From: an uncultured Verrucomicrobiales bacterium
Lineage (GTDB): Bacteria; Verrucomicrobiota; Verrucomicrobiia; Verrucomicrobiales; Akkermansiaceae
Assembly: GCA_937928735.1 (NCBI GenBank)
Contig: CALFVF010000003.1
Coordinates: 1 to 64,000, forward strand
Reading direction: 5' to 3'
Length of the DNA stretch: 64,000 nucleotides
Part shown: positions 10,501-19,186 of the stretch, in pieces
How the letters are laid out: every line of letters starts with the position of its first letter
How positions within the stretch are numbered: the stretch's first letter is position 1
The notes under the pieces: model-generated
What the model saw: the letters and a program-made list of their open reading frames with translations, nothing else
What the model was told of the DNA's origin: nothing
Databases searched by the model: none
Translations under genes and position numbers: made by a program

Positions 10501-10634
10501 AAGCGGCTCATGAATGGGCCACTAAAGGAATTGAGTCTCTGGCTAGACCAAATAGGAGTGGGGTCTTGTGCAAAGAGAGAAGAGAGTGAGGAGACTAGAA
10601 AAACCAGACAGCTAGATAGATAGGTGGCGCGCAT
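7548..10634 (-). CDS. PVC-type membrane-bound dehydrogenase: beta-propeller, HEAT repeats and cytochrome c
   Basis: This 1028-aa exported protein has a signal peptide (MRATYLSSCLVFLVSSLSSLFAQ). A region to about residue 190 is followed by a sorbosone-dehydrogenase-like beta-propeller (about 190-590, with WVTEGVNYR, GPDGKWYFNHGN and GADGALYLADWYDNG). HEAT-like repeats follow (about 600-860), then a C-terminal cytochrome c domain with CVMCH (AARCVMCHNIEGIG). This order is characteristic of large families expanded in Planctomycetota and Verrucomicrobiota, thought to oxidise sugars or other periplasmic substrates; the substrate is unknown. It is monocistronic, divergent from the LolC-like gene. 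Confidence 0.85.
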   Translation of the reverse strand: MRATYLSSCLVFLVSSLSSLFAQDPTPIWSSQRLNSFSGPFMSRFHVELTGPELYLIVDDQGHSTRNAGNWALPLLHFKDGTTKPLTELKWNSFTPKSDPVQIDTNVKGSQMIAEGTILPTGLGVTATSTIHYTLPEGVTHISGIAAADAAGAGDIRFHIYNQAPELPFQPIYDLLPAKHDLVPTADIELPDDLEITVWATSPMLLNPTNMDTDRHGRIWVTEGVNYRRTKTQEQGDRIVILEDTNNDGKADSSRVFHQDPELVAPLGISVFDNKIVVAQPPHLIVYTDVDRDLEYNPEIDHREELISGFNGRNHDHSLHAVVAGPDGKWYFNHGNCGAQIQDKEGKTYYFGGSYYKKGGGEPEWFNDNTAYAGKVSDDGNIYQGGFLGRMNPDASGMQILGCGFRNSYEHCLSSYGDIFQNDNDDPPACRNTWLMEGGNLGFFSNDGKRDWRADRRPGQTIATAHWRQDDPGSLPAGDIYGPGSPTGIAFYEHGALPKAYEGMLLSCEARARIIQRYHPKLSKTNSAVELGERTNLITCENNPLFRPSDIMVGADGALYLADWYDNGVGGHRAADASHSGTIYRIAPKGFQSKIPAQLDSPLEDAISLLKSPSPNVRYTGFKQLEALGELALPRVTELLKSENHWHRARAVWLLPYLGEQGTKLCRTRLGHENPEQRILAFRALRLAGHDVFSMSQPMLSDPHPSVRREFAVALRDLDANTKLPLCVKLFESFEGKDRHYLEACGTASEDIKDKVWAELAKSAPKDPLKWSDAFRWITWRLTPQRAVPALITRMQSEQLESDQRLQALNTLAFIGTKEAVESIAKHTTAPGLLGETATWWLINRGHDDWTKYGTKQLLKESGTYDADTQQLTPVTVPLAPLNTLPEPEELEKLTGDPVKGKAQAARCVMCHNIEGIGVDYGPDLHGWVANQGKNAFFEALLYPSRSLAHGYIGSTLTLDNDEQIDGLIYSALDPMVIVSTGGLKQLVPKKRIKRKKTNRNRSLMLSATQMGFTAQQLADLAAYLETL

Positions 10635-10993
10635 AGTGTGATATGGTAGAAAGAAAAAGTGGCTGAGTGAATGAAAGTATGTGTTAAAAGTGTGACGAAT
10701 GATGAATTAAGCGTTCAGTGATATTCTTTGTTTTGTCGATGTTACTAAAGATACGTTGGATAGTGAGAATTCTGGCAGATTAACAGCAAGTTTTTTTATA
10801 TTCTATGAGAATGACTCTAGAGAACTTGTGAAATATCGGAATACGACTGGGTTGGAACAAGTATGTTTAGACCAGTGTATTCTGCTGGGTAGTTTTTTTG
10901 AGGGGGTATGGTTCAAGTGATGGTGGTGCAGAATCTTGTTGCTGAAAAAAGAACAGAGATTCTCATGGACAAAGTGCAAGAGGATGCGATTTT
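10635..10993. other. Divergent intergenic region
   Basis: These 359 bases separate the divergent PVC cytochrome and LolC-like genes and must hold both promoters. The region is AT-rich. No hairpin, repeat or operator was recognised. The only feature that helps place a start is AAGAGGA at 10978-10984, nine bases before the TTG at 10994. Confidence 0.5.
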
Positions 10994-12619
10994 TTGCGCG
11001 GTCTTATGCGAAGTTTTTCTACAATGCTAGCCTTGAGGTACTTGAATCCCAAGCGGGCTCATGTATCCTGGATTACAGTGATTTCCTTACTCGGTGTCGC
11101 CTTGGGGGTGGCTGTACTTATGATTACACTTGGTGTGATGAATGGGTTTGAGGATCTAGTCAGAAAACAAATACTAGGCTTTTCCCCACATGTGAAGGTT
11201 CAGCGTGTCGCGCCTTGGAGTTTTGATGAACAAGGTAACTCGCTAGCGAGTGAGCAGTGGAGAGAGATGCAGGAGCAGCTCGAGCAAGAGGCTGAGGTGC
11301 TTAGTGTCTATGCTGTGGTTGAGGATTTTGTCCTGCTGGATGCAGCGGGATTGGTGAGGCCTGCGTCCATGCAGGGCGTTGATACTGAGAATACCTCCCA
11401 AGTAGAGTCTTTGAATGAACTATTGATTCAGGGGGATGCCGATATGGGGCTTGGAGATGTCGTTGTCATCTCAGCTGTGGTGCAGGAACAGTTTGGCCTT
11501 AGCCTGGGTGACACATTGCAGGTGGTGAGTAATCAGAATTTAAAAGGCTTTCAGCAGATCCGTGAGAGGCGCGATCTCGGCCGAGCCACGGAGCGATTTT
11601 CTGAAACATTCAGAGAAGTTCATAGTTTATTAGAAGAATCTTGGCTGCGAGAAGAGGAGAGGGAGCAGATTGAATTCACCATTCTCAGTCAATGGCGGCT
11701 CTATCTAGAGGCTGTGAATCACGAGAATATTCGCTTAGGAGAACGAGAACAAATTGAAACCATTCTTAACCTCACGCGCTCGGGGGAGTATGATGATACT
11801 TATAATTACTACCCACTAGGTCGCAAAAAGGAAATCCTAGAGGCTCTGGCACGGCTCGAAGAAGTCGACCTAGCCGCGCTAGATGAGGCTGAGCAAGCGG
11901 AGATAGAGGAGGTGATCTTGCCGAGAGACTTAGAGATCGTAGGGATCTATCAGACCGCTAAGCAATATGCCACGGGGCCTGAGCTCTTCGTGCCATTGCC
12001 AGTGAGTCAAGAGCTTAAGGGTATTGACCAAGGTATTGATAGTCTGGGGCTGAAGCTTAGAGATCCAGATCTTGCCCAAGAGGTGGCGGATAGCTTCATG
12101 GGGGGTGTCGTGGACTTTGGCTGGGAGCCAAGGACTTGGATGCAAGCGCATGCTCAGCAGTTTAGTCTCATTCACATGCAGAAGTTCATGATGATTATCG
12201 TGCTTTCAGCGATCGTGCTCGTGGCTGCATTTTGTATTATGGCTGTGATGTTCACTGTGACGATCCAGAAGAAAAAAGAAATCGGTGTGATGAAGGCTCT
12301 GGGTGCTAGTCCCGCTCAAGTGATTGGGGTCTTTGCCTCACAGGGGGTTATTGTCGGCATAGGTGGCGGTGTGTTTGGATTTGGAATAGGTATGCTTGTA
12401 TTAAAGAATCTCAAAGGCATACAGACATGGTTGGAGAGTATGGGGGTGAATCCCTTTCCGAAGTCGTTTTATGCTTTTGATTATCTGCCACATAAGATTA
12501 TATGGAGTGAAGTGAGTCTGATTATGGTGGGCTCATTTCTGTTATGTACCTTCGCGGCATTTTTCCCTGCTTGGTTGGCCAGTCGCCAAGATGCCGCGCG
12601 CTCACTGCGTAATCTGTAA
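10994..12619 (+). CDS. LolC/LolE-like ABC transporter permease with a large charged insert
   Basis: This 541-aa protein begins like lipoprotein-releasing permeases (MLALRYLNPKRAHVSWITVISLLGVALGV, first membrane helix about 26-50) and ends with three helices: about 395-420 (IVLSAIVLVAAFCIMAVMF, then the signature KKKEIGVMKALGAS), 440-465 and 508-530. LolC/E proteins are usually about 400 residues. The excess is a charged, helix-forming insert at about residues 187-309 in the periplasmic domain, before the conserved EIVGIYQTAKQYATGPELFVPL. No LolD-type ATPase lies beside it. The start is TTG at 10994, supported by AAGAGGA nine bases upstream; ATG at 11006 is an alternative. Confidence 0.78.
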   Translation: MRGLMRSFSTMLALRYLNPKRAHVSWITVISLLGVALGVAVLMITLGVMNGFEDLVRKQILGFSPHVKVQRVAPWSFDEQGNSLASEQWREMQEQLEQEAEVLSVYAVVEDFVLLDAAGLVRPASMQGVDTENTSQVESLNELLIQGDADMGLGDVVVISAVVQEQFGLSLGDTLQVVSNQNLKGFQQIRERRDLGRATERFSETFREVHSLLEESWLREEEREQIEFTILSQWRLYLEAVNHENIRLGEREQIETILNLTRSGEYDDTYNYYPLGRKKEILEALARLEEVDLAALDEAEQAEIEEVILPRDLEIVGIYQTAKQYATGPELFVPLPVSQELKGIDQGIDSLGLKLRDPDLAQEVADSFMGGVVDFGWEPRTWMQAHAQQFSLIHMQKFMMIIVLSAIVLVAAFCIMAVMFTVTIQKKKEIGVMKALGASPAQVIGVFASQGVIVGIGGGVFGFGIGMLVLKNLKGIQTWLESMGVNPFPKSFYAFDYLPHKIIWSEVSLIMVGSFLLCTFAAFFPAWLASRQDAARSLRNL

Positions 12620-12636
12620 TACCACCCTATGCTGTT

Positions 12637-13494
12637 ATGAAAATCTGGATTCTATCCAAAGGTGAGCGAGAAGGTCCGTTTGAGGAATACCAACTACGTG
12701 GTCGAATCCAAGAGGGTGAACTACAGAGCGATACACCCGCATGGCATGAGGGTATGGAGCAGTGGGGAACTCTGGCTGATATCACTGTTCTAGCAGGAGA
12801 GTTTGAAGAGCAAGACCGCAGAGATGTGGAGGAAATGTTTGAGCCTCCAGAGACTAAAGAAATGCTCGAAGAGCAAAAAGCGGAAGCCGCAGAAACTCGT
12901 GAGGGGCAGGAAGCATACAGAGGGCTTTTTCGCCGCTTTGTGGCGCGCTGGTTGGATGTTTTTGTGTATCAAATGATTTTGCTGGGAGGATTTGTTCTAC
13001 TTGGCAGAGATCTTTATGATTTTGTGTTTAACCCGAGCTTTCACTTACTTCATCTTTTACCATTAGTGCTGATAGAATCATGGATGTTAGCTCAGTGGGG
13101 AGTCACGCCCGGTAAGTGGCTTATGCGACTCAAGGTAGTCAATTTGGAAGGGGAGACATTGTCCTATGGGAAATCGCTTTTGAGAACTACGCGGGTTTGG
13201 TTCTTGGGGATTGGAGCCCTCTTGCCATTACTTATTCTAGTGGGACATATACTGGGTCTAATTTGTGTCCGTAAATTCGGTGGTGCTCTATGGGATGTCC
13301 GCTCGAAGCAAGTCGTGGTCCAGACAGGCAGGCCGAAGCCCCAAGGCTGGGTGATTGCTGTAGGGCTATTAGGATTTAGTCTGATTGTGCAGTCTATGTT
13401 GATGATTGAGCCTGTACGCCAGTATGTGAATAAGAATGCGGATCAGTTCACTCTAGAGCAGCGTCAGGTGCTGGAGTCATTATTGGATGAATAG
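12637..13494 (+). CDS. GYF-2 and RDD domain membrane protein
   Basis: This 285-aa protein starts with a GYF_2-type domain (residues 1-50: WILSKGEREGPFEEYQLR, ending PAWHEGMEQWGTL). An acidic, coil-like linker (about 55-92) leads to an RDD domain (about 95-240) with RRFVARWLDVFVYQM, helices near 110-130, 143-160, 185-205 and 235-252, and the PGKWLMRLKVVN motif. RDD proteins are integral membrane proteins of mostly unknown role; GYF_2 domains are thought to bind proline-rich peptides. It follows the LolC-like gene by 17 bases, so the two are probably co-transcribed. Confidence 0.8.
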   Translation: MKIWILSKGEREGPFEEYQLRGRIQEGELQSDTPAWHEGMEQWGTLADITVLAGEFEEQDRRDVEEMFEPPETKEMLEEQKAEAAETREGQEAYRGLFRRFVARWLDVFVYQMILLGGFVLLGRDLYDFVFNPSFHLLHLLPLVLIESWMLAQWGVTPGKWLMRLKVVNLEGETLSYGKSLLRTTRVWFLGIGALLPLLILVGHILGLICVRKFGGALWDVRSKQVVVQTGRPKPQGWVIAVGLLGFSLIVQSMLMIEPVRQYVNKNADQFTLEQRQVLESLLDE

Positions 13495-13548
13495 CCAGAA
13501 TAGTTGGGCTTGTTTTCTTGCAGCGAGCTGGCATGGTTATAGCATCAA

Positions 13549-14124
13549 ATGCGTGATATTGTATACTTCGACCTAGAGACTCAGCGCAGCTTCAGCGCTG
13601 TGGGTGGTTCTAAACATAAAGATAAAATGGGTGTTTCTGTTGGGGTCTTATACTCCACCAAAGATGAAGCATACCACGTTTATGGAGAATCGCAGATGGA
13701 TGATATGGTCAATAAGCTACTAAAGGCCGATCTCGTGGTAGGTTATAATCATATCCAGTTTGATTACCCGGTGCTTCAAGGGTACACGATTTACGACATG
13801 GTGAATCAGACTGTGAATCTAGACATGATGATTGATCTCGAGCAGAAAATCGGATTTCGTCCTAAGCTCGATAGCTTAGCAGCAGCTTCACTAGGCATGG
13901 GGAAAACAGCAGACGGGCTGGATGCTCTACGCTGGTACACGGAGTATAAAAACACAGGGAATATTGAGCCGATGATGAAGATTGCAGAATACTGCTGCTA
14001 TGATGTGAAGGTCACCAAACATGTTCATGAATACGGACTGAAGCACGGGCACATCAAGTACGATGATCGTAGTAGTGGGGACATCGTTGAGCAGCCTGTG
14101 AACTGGGAAAACGCACGAACATAG
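13549..14124 (+). CDS. RNase H-like 3'-5' exonuclease-type protein
   Basis: This 191-aa protein shows the DEDD exonuclease pattern: DLET near residue 8 (Exo I), VGYNHIQFDYPVL near 71-83 (Exo II) and YCCYDVKVT near 148-156 (Exo III, Y-x3-D). It resembles the stand-alone YprB/RNase H-like fold proteins that act on nucleic acid ends. It lacks a polymerase or helicase domain. It stands 54 bases after the RDD gene on the same strand and converges on the ThuA gene. The substrate is unknown. Confidence 0.7.
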   Translation: MRDIVYFDLETQRSFSAVGGSKHKDKMGVSVGVLYSTKDEAYHVYGESQMDDMVNKLLKADLVVGYNHIQFDYPVLQGYTIYDMVNQTVNLDMMIDLEQKIGFRPKLDSLAAASLGMGKTADGLDALRWYTEYKNTGNIEPMMKIAEYCCYDVKVTKHVHEYGLKHGHIKYDDRSSGDIVEQPVNWENART

Positions 14125-14156
14125 ACTGTGATTGTCGATAGGTGCGACTCAGAAGC

Positions 14157-15074
14157 TTATTTTGACACAGTATCCCTCGCGAGGTAGTTCACCGCATTGG
14201 TAATGATAGCCTGGAAGGGCTCCTCATACCACTCTTCGGTGCTGTGGCCCATTGTGTAGGAGACGACTTTGGCCTTTGGGTGCTGTTTCTCCCAGAGAAT
14301 GAAGTCCTCGTCCTCACCGACTCTGCCGAGCAAGATGCCTTTCGTGTTACTGGCTTCTTGCTCGGTGATAAAGTTATAATACAGCTCAGAGCCTTCAGCA
14401 GAGGTGTATTCATCCACATCGGCAATAATGGGGTGATCGTGGAGTTTTTTTATAGATTGCACAGGAGCTTTCGGGCTGTGTTTTGTGGAAGCAATGCCTG
14501 TGAAATTCGTCCAAGCAGGAAAATCCTTGTCCGGGTGTGCTGCTTGCCACTGGGCAATGGTTTCAGGCAGACTATGCGCCTTAGGGTGGGCACCTGGTGT
14601 GTGTACAGCACCTTTGTTAGGATCAGCTTTAAAGGTCGCCCAAAAGCTATGTAGTGCGCAGTGAATGAGTAGAGCGGGCTTCCCGTGGACTGTGGTCTGG
14701 CGCATAATATTGTGCGGTACCATGAGGTTGAGTTCCTTCGCCATACAGATATTATAGACAATGACATCGGCCTCTTTACCAAAATCGGGATCTCCTGCGA
14801 GGAGCTCTACGAGTTCATCGTGAGTCGCACTGAGAACAGTCACCTCCCATGGCTGTTCCTTGGCGATTTGGTTAAAAATAGTGCGTTGCGCTGTGTAGTC
14901 GTGGTACTTACCTGGTTGGTGGGTGACATAGAGCACCTTTGTTCGCTGTTCGCTATTTGAGTCCGACTCAGTGTTAGATGCTGTATCACGGCCCTTACCG
15001 CAGCTTATGAGTAAGCTCGTGCTGAGAGCGGCCAATAGACCCAGTGGGAGAATATAGCGAATAGAAGATTTCAT
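14157..15074 (-). CDS. ThuA domain-containing lipoprotein
   Basis: This 305-aa protein has a lipoprotein signal (MKSSIRYILPLGLLAAL, lipobox LISC near residue 25) followed by a Ser/Asp/Glu-rich linker. Then comes a ThuA-like glutamine-amidotransferase fold: KVLYVTHQPGKYHDYTAQR, ADVIVYNICMA, KPALLIHCALHSFW, HPIIADVDEY and VVSYTMGHSTEEWYEEPF. ThuA proteins are linked to trehalose or other sugar metabolism and are expanded in the PVC group. Here it would be anchored on the periplasmic side of a membrane. No sugar operon surrounds it. Confidence 0.82.
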   Translation of the reverse strand: MKSSIRYILPLGLLAALSTSLLISCGKGRDTASNTESDSNSEQRTKVLYVTHQPGKYHDYTAQRTIFNQIAKEQPWEVTVLSATHDELVELLAGDPDFGKEADVIVYNICMAKELNLMVPHNIMRQTTVHGKPALLIHCALHSFWATFKADPNKGAVHTPGAHPKAHSLPETIAQWQAAHPDKDFPAWTNFTGIASTKHSPKAPVQSIKKLHDHPIIADVDEYTSAEGSELYYNFITEQEASNTKGILLGRVGEDEDFILWEKQHPKAKVVSYTMGHSTEEWYEEPFQAIITNAVNYLARDTVSK

Positions 15075-15254
15075 AAGTGAATCTAAGCATAAGGCGAGTC
15101 GACTTGGCTAGGTTGATTTTGAGAGTTTGGAGAATCGAGGGGTCGTGCCTTTCTTATTGGCTTTATTATAGAGAGCTCGAAAGGGATTTGAGAATAGAAC
15201 TGAGGGTCGTTTTTGCCGTTGCTTCGTTATGACTAGCTTACTAGTTTCTCTATT

Positions 15255-17456
15255 GTGCAACACGTTCATCGACACAGCTTAGAGGTAGAGGGGAAATTTT
15301 TCCACTTGGCGGGCGAGCGTGTGTTTTTGAGAGTTGTCACATACGGCCCATATGGGCCTGAGGCTTCGCAGTCCTTTTTAGGCCAAGAGCCTAGAGAGGC
15401 TTTTTTAGAGTGGGATCATGCTCGTGAGTTAGCGAGAATTCGCGCTGCGGGCTTTCATGCGATCCGTATTTACACAGCGCCTGCTTCAGATTTGTTAGAT
15501 GCCGCGCTTGCTGCGGGTGTCGTGCTGATGGTGGGAATTCCGTGGCGCTGGATGCAAGTTTTTCGAGGAGGAAAGCAAGAATCGCTCTTTACCCAAGCTC
15601 GGTTAGAATTCCTCAAACAACTCAGTGACTGGGGAAATCACCCCGCAGTTGTTGCAGTTTATGTGGCCAATGAAATACCCGTAGACATTGTCCGCTGGAT
15701 GGGAGCCCATGTCGTGCGGCAGTCATTAGAAACCCTGATTGAAGACTGCCGTGGGAGTCATCCGCATTTGCTCTACGCCTATGCGAGTTTTCCCAGTACG
15801 GAGTATCTTGAGCCTGCGAATGCTGATTTTACAGCGATGAATGTCTACTTAGAGAATCGTGATCGCTACTGGGCATATTTAGCGAGGCTTCATAATGTCG
15901 CTGGAGATAGGCCAGTGATGATCTCGGAATTCGGGGTGGATTCTCAGAGCCTTGGTGAAGGGATGCAGGCGGAAATGCTTCTTTGGGCGCATGAACAGAG
16001 CTATGGTGCGGGCTGTGCAGGGCTAAGTGTCTATGCGTGGAGTGATATTTGGTGGAATCATGGTGGCTGGGTAGAAGACTGGTCCTTTGGTCTGACTCGG
16101 CGTGATGGTTCTGCTAAGTGTGCTCTAGAGAGTCTAGCAGCTTCGTTTTTGATGGTCGGGCGCGACCGCCAACAACTACAGAGATCACTCCAGAAGAGGC
16201 CGCAATTCTCAGTGATTATTTGCACCTACAATGGGGCTCGTAGAATAGAATCGTGTCTAACATCATTGATGGATTTAGAGTATTCGGACTACGAAGTTAT
16301 TGTCGTTGATGATGGCTCTCAGGATCAAACGCGAGAGATTGTTCAGAGGTTTTCTGGTGTTAGATTCATTTCACAACCTTCTAACAAAGGGTTAAGTGCT
16401 GCGCGTAATCTAGGAGCTAAGCATGCCAAAGGAGAGGTGTTTGTCTATACAGATGATGATTGTCAAGTGGATCGAGAATGGCTCTTTTGGTTGGCTCGAG
16501 GATTGAGTGAATTAGACTGTGATGCTTGTGGTGGACCAAACTTACCACCTACACCTATAGATGGCGATGAAGCGATTGTAAGTGCAGCACCGGGTGCTCC
16601 CAGTCATGTTCTCATAGCTGATAGAGAGGCAGAGCATTTGCCGGGTTGTCATATCGCTGTTCGGCGTGAAGCGTTTGAGGCGATTGGAGGATTTAACACA
16701 GATTATTGGATTGCTGGTGATGATGTGGATTTTTGTTGGCGACTTGAGCAGGCAGGATTTCAAATGGGATTTCAGGCAGCGAGTTTTGTCTGGCATCGCC
16801 GTCGCACGACATTATGGAATTATGCAAGACAGCAGTGGAATTACGGTAAGGCAGAGGCACGGCTCATGCGCGATCATCCAGAGAGGTTTCACCGTGGTCA
16901 AGGTGCACGCTGGAAAGGTGTCGTTTATCAAGGTGCCGCTATAAAAGCACAAAATCATTCAGTGATCTACCAAGGGAAGATGGGAGCTGCCCCCTACGCT
17001 CAGATATGCACAGAGATACAGCCGAGGCGCCCGCTGCACAGGGACTTTAGCTCGCTCAAGCACAGGCTCATGCTAGCGCTCTGCGAACTCGTTCAGCCGC
17101 ATTTACGCCATTGGGCGCGCAGTCTCTACAGTTTACCCTGGCGCTGGAAAGTGCCTGTTCACCAAGTTCTTAAAGAAGAGAAAAATCGGGTGAATCCAGG
17201 TGGTGTTATTTATGAAATCTGTCTCGCTGAGAGTCAGAGAAACCTTCGTGCCCAAGGGCTTGAAGCGCTCATTCAGCTAGGGTTTCAGCCCTGTTCAAGC
17301 ACCGATAAGTGGGATGTTCAAAAAGAAGGACAAAAGGCACTAGTAACTTGTGAAGAGCTAGGGGATCAATCATGGCAGTTGCGAATTCGCTATTGCGGAT
17401 TACCCTCAGAGTGGGCTAAGATAAAAAAAGCATTGAATGAGCATCATGAAATATAA
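15255..17456 (+). CDS. Glycoside hydrolase-glycosyltransferase family 2 fusion
   Basis: This 733-aa protein starts at GTG, the first possible start in the frame. Residues about 10-300 form a TIM-barrel glycoside hydrolase-like domain: FHAIRIYTAP, the acid/base pair N139-E140 in YVANEIP, the probable nucleophile E225 in MISEFGVDS, and SVYAWSDIWWNHGG. Residues about 317-540 form a GT2 domain: FSVIICTYNG, the nucleotide-binding VVDDGS (D352, D353), TDDDC (D400-D402) and GDDVDFCWRLEQAGF. The C-terminal 190 residues are unassigned. No signal peptide or membrane helix is seen, so it should act in the cytosol. The next gene overlaps its end by 20 bases. The product sugar is unknown. Confidence 0.8.
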   Translation: MQHVHRHSLEVEGKFFHLAGERVFLRVVTYGPYGPEASQSFLGQEPREAFLEWDHARELARIRAAGFHAIRIYTAPASDLLDAALAAGVVLMVGIPWRWMQVFRGGKQESLFTQARLEFLKQLSDWGNHPAVVAVYVANEIPVDIVRWMGAHVVRQSLETLIEDCRGSHPHLLYAYASFPSTEYLEPANADFTAMNVYLENRDRYWAYLARLHNVAGDRPVMISEFGVDSQSLGEGMQAEMLLWAHEQSYGAGCAGLSVYAWSDIWWNHGGWVEDWSFGLTRRDGSAKCALESLAASFLMVGRDRQQLQRSLQKRPQFSVIICTYNGARRIESCLTSLMDLEYSDYEVIVVDDGSQDQTREIVQRFSGVRFISQPSNKGLSAARNLGAKHAKGEVFVYTDDDCQVDREWLFWLARGLSELDCDACGGPNLPPTPIDGDEAIVSAAPGAPSHVLIADREAEHLPGCHIAVRREAFEAIGGFNTDYWIAGDDVDFCWRLEQAGFQMGFQAASFVWHRRRTTLWNYARQQWNYGKAEARLMRDHPERFHRGQGARWKGVVYQGAAIKAQNHSVIYQGKMGAAPYAQICTEIQPRRPLHRDFSSLKHRLMLALCELVQPHLRHWARSLYSLPWRWKVPVHQVLKEEKNRVNPGGVIYEICLAESQRNLRAQGLEALIQLGFQPCSSTDKWDVQKEGQKALVTCEELGDQSWQLRIRYCGLPSEWAKIKKALNEHHEI

Positions 17457-18366
17457 ACACGGTACGAAACAGAGGTGGTTGACGATTCTTGGATTAGCCA
17501 TGTCTTGCGCGCGTCTCGTGGCAGAGCCTAATGCACCACTAGAAATTCTCGTTGCAGAGAAGAGAGACCCAGTGGTAGAGAGAACTGATTTTATTCGCGT
17601 GGATGAAGATGCCCACGCTGCGAGACTACAGACGGGAATCACTCGATATCAGAAAGGAGACGTCGTCTTGGATTTGATCGGAGCTGTGCATGTTGCCGAT
17701 AAAGAGTATTTTGTACAACTGAATGAGGAATTTACAAAATACGAATCCGTCTTATTTGAAATGGTAGGAGGAGAGAACCTCGTCAATGGCCAAGTACCAG
17801 CACCAGCTCCCGGGCAGAAAGTCGATACCATGACGCTACTCTTAGGAAAAGCCTACACAGCGATGGAGAAATTCTTAGCGCTCTCCGGGCAGAAAGATCA
17901 TGTGGACTACTCTGTAGAGAACTTCGTCCATGCTGATCTGACACTGGGTGAATTTAAGCGACTGCAGAAAGAAAAGGGCGAGAGTATCATAGGGTTTGCG
18001 CTAAAACAAAATAAGCTGGAAACAAAACCTAAAAAAGAGCCAAACGCAATGAAGCTCATTGCCGCACTCTTAACAAAGAACTCTGATAAGGCGAAGTTGG
18101 AACTTGTGCACACGCTGGGAGCCGGTGATGATCAAATCGCACAGTTCGCAGGTGATTCTGTCATCATAGGTGACCGTAATTTAAAATGCATAGAGGTGCT
18201 TGAGGAGCAGATAGAGGCAGGAATCAAGTCACTTAGTATATTCTATGGCGCAGCTCATTTCCCTGATATGGAACAGCGTCTTTTGGAATCTGGATTTAAA
18301 AAGACATCCCATCGCTGGATCACGGCGTGGAATGTCAAAAAACCTCAGAATAAGAAAGCACCTTAG
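17437..18366 (+). CDS. TraB/TIKI-like (GumN family) protein, exported
   Basis: This 309-aa protein has an N-terminal hydrophobic segment (WLTILGLAMSCARLVAE) that fits a signal peptide. The body has the TraB/TIKI signatures LIGAVHVADKEYFVQLNEEF, a FEMVGGE region, IIGDRNLKCIEVLEE and the C-terminal IFYGAAHFPDMEQRLLESGF. The family contains putative metal-dependent proteases and pheromone-shutdown proteins; activity here is not shown. Its ATG (17437) lies inside the end of the GH-GT gene, so translation is probably coupled. A second ATG at 17446 is an alternative start. Confidence 0.72.
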   Translation: MSIMKYKHGTKQRWLTILGLAMSCARLVAEPNAPLEILVAEKRDPVVERTDFIRVDEDAHAARLQTGITRYQKGDVVLDLIGAVHVADKEYFVQLNEEFTKYESVLFEMVGGENLVNGQVPAPAPGQKVDTMTLLLGKAYTAMEKFLALSGQKDHVDYSVENFVHADLTLGEFKRLQKEKGESIIGFALKQNKLETKPKKEPNAMKLIAALLTKNSDKAKLELVHTLGAGDDQIAQFAGDSVIIGDRNLKCIEVLEEQIEAGIKSLSIFYGAAHFPDMEQRLLESGFKKTSHRWITAWNVKKPQNKKAP

Positions 18367-18592
18367 TCTCTAGCAAATTCAGAGAGAGTGAATAGTTAGC
18401 TCGCGAACTGTTTGGTAAATCAGGAAATACATCCCCCAGAGAGGTTCTCAGAGTAAAGCAATAGAGAGCGTGTGTACAGGGACCAAGGGGTGCAGCGTGA
18501 GACTGATTGGTTTAGACTATGAAAAATTTGCAAGTTCTCAGACAGGGATTAATGTTAATGACGCTAAAGGCAATAGTAAGGATCAGAAAAAT

Positions 18593-19168
18593 ATGACAGA
18601 TAGGGCAGAATCAGAGGAACAAAAAAGTAGATGGAGTGACTGGCTCAGCGAGCATGGTGGTCGACTATTACTCTTTGCTCGTCAGCAGACTCGCTCAGCT
18701 CACGATGCAGAAGATGTCTTGCAAGAAGCACTCGTGAAATTAGCAAAAAAAGTCGGTGACGGAACCTTTGATGGAGGTCAAGAATCCTGGCTGCCCTATG
18801 TGTACACGAGTATTAGACGCTGCTCTATTGACCTGGGTCGCAAGGATGATCGACGGAGGCGCCGAGAAGAAAAAGTGGAAGGCGATAAAATGATCCATAC
18901 CGGAGGTCGCACAGATCCGTGGTTTCACACAGTAGGCTCAGAAGATGAATCACGCCTCTTCATAGAAGAAGGACTCAAGTCTATACCGGAGAAATTCTCC
19001 GAAGTGATCGTCATGAAGATATGGGGAGAGAGAACATTTGCAGAAATTGGGGAAACATTAGGCATATCACAGAATACAGTAGCATCGAGATATCGCTACG
19101 GACTAGAGGCCTTAAAAAAGGCACTCTCAAAAGCAAAGAAAGACGGAGATATTGCGATACACGTATAA
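18593..19168 (+). CDS. ECF-type RNA polymerase sigma factor
   Basis: This 191-aa sigma-70 family protein has region 2 near residues 20-85 (RLLLFARQQTRSAHDAEDVLQEA) and region 4 near 130-185 (IPEKFSEVIVMKIWGERTFAEIGETLGISQNTVASRYRYGLEALK). The frame opens earlier (GTG 18470), but ATG 18593 is preceded by AAGGA with a 10-base spacer, and the preceding residues lack sigma features, so 18593 is preferred. It is followed after 18 bases by a membrane protein with anti-sigma layout and then a PDZ protein, an arrangement known for envelope-stress sigma systems. Confidence 0.85.
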   Translation: MTDRAESEEQKSRWSDWLSEHGGRLLLFARQQTRSAHDAEDVLQEALVKLAKKVGDGTFDGGQESWLPYVYTSIRRCSIDLGRKDDRRRRREEKVEGDKMIHTGGRTDPWFHTVGSEDESRLFIEEGLKSIPEKFSEVIVMKIWGERTFAEIGETLGISQNTVASRYRYGLEALKKALSKAKKDGDIAIHV

Positions 19169-19186
19169 GAAGGTGAGGAGGAAAGG

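Noticed and set aside
14244-14654. 136-codon frame antisense to the ThuA gene
   Set aside because: It is fully inside a recognisable ThuA lipoprotein gene and shows no domain features.
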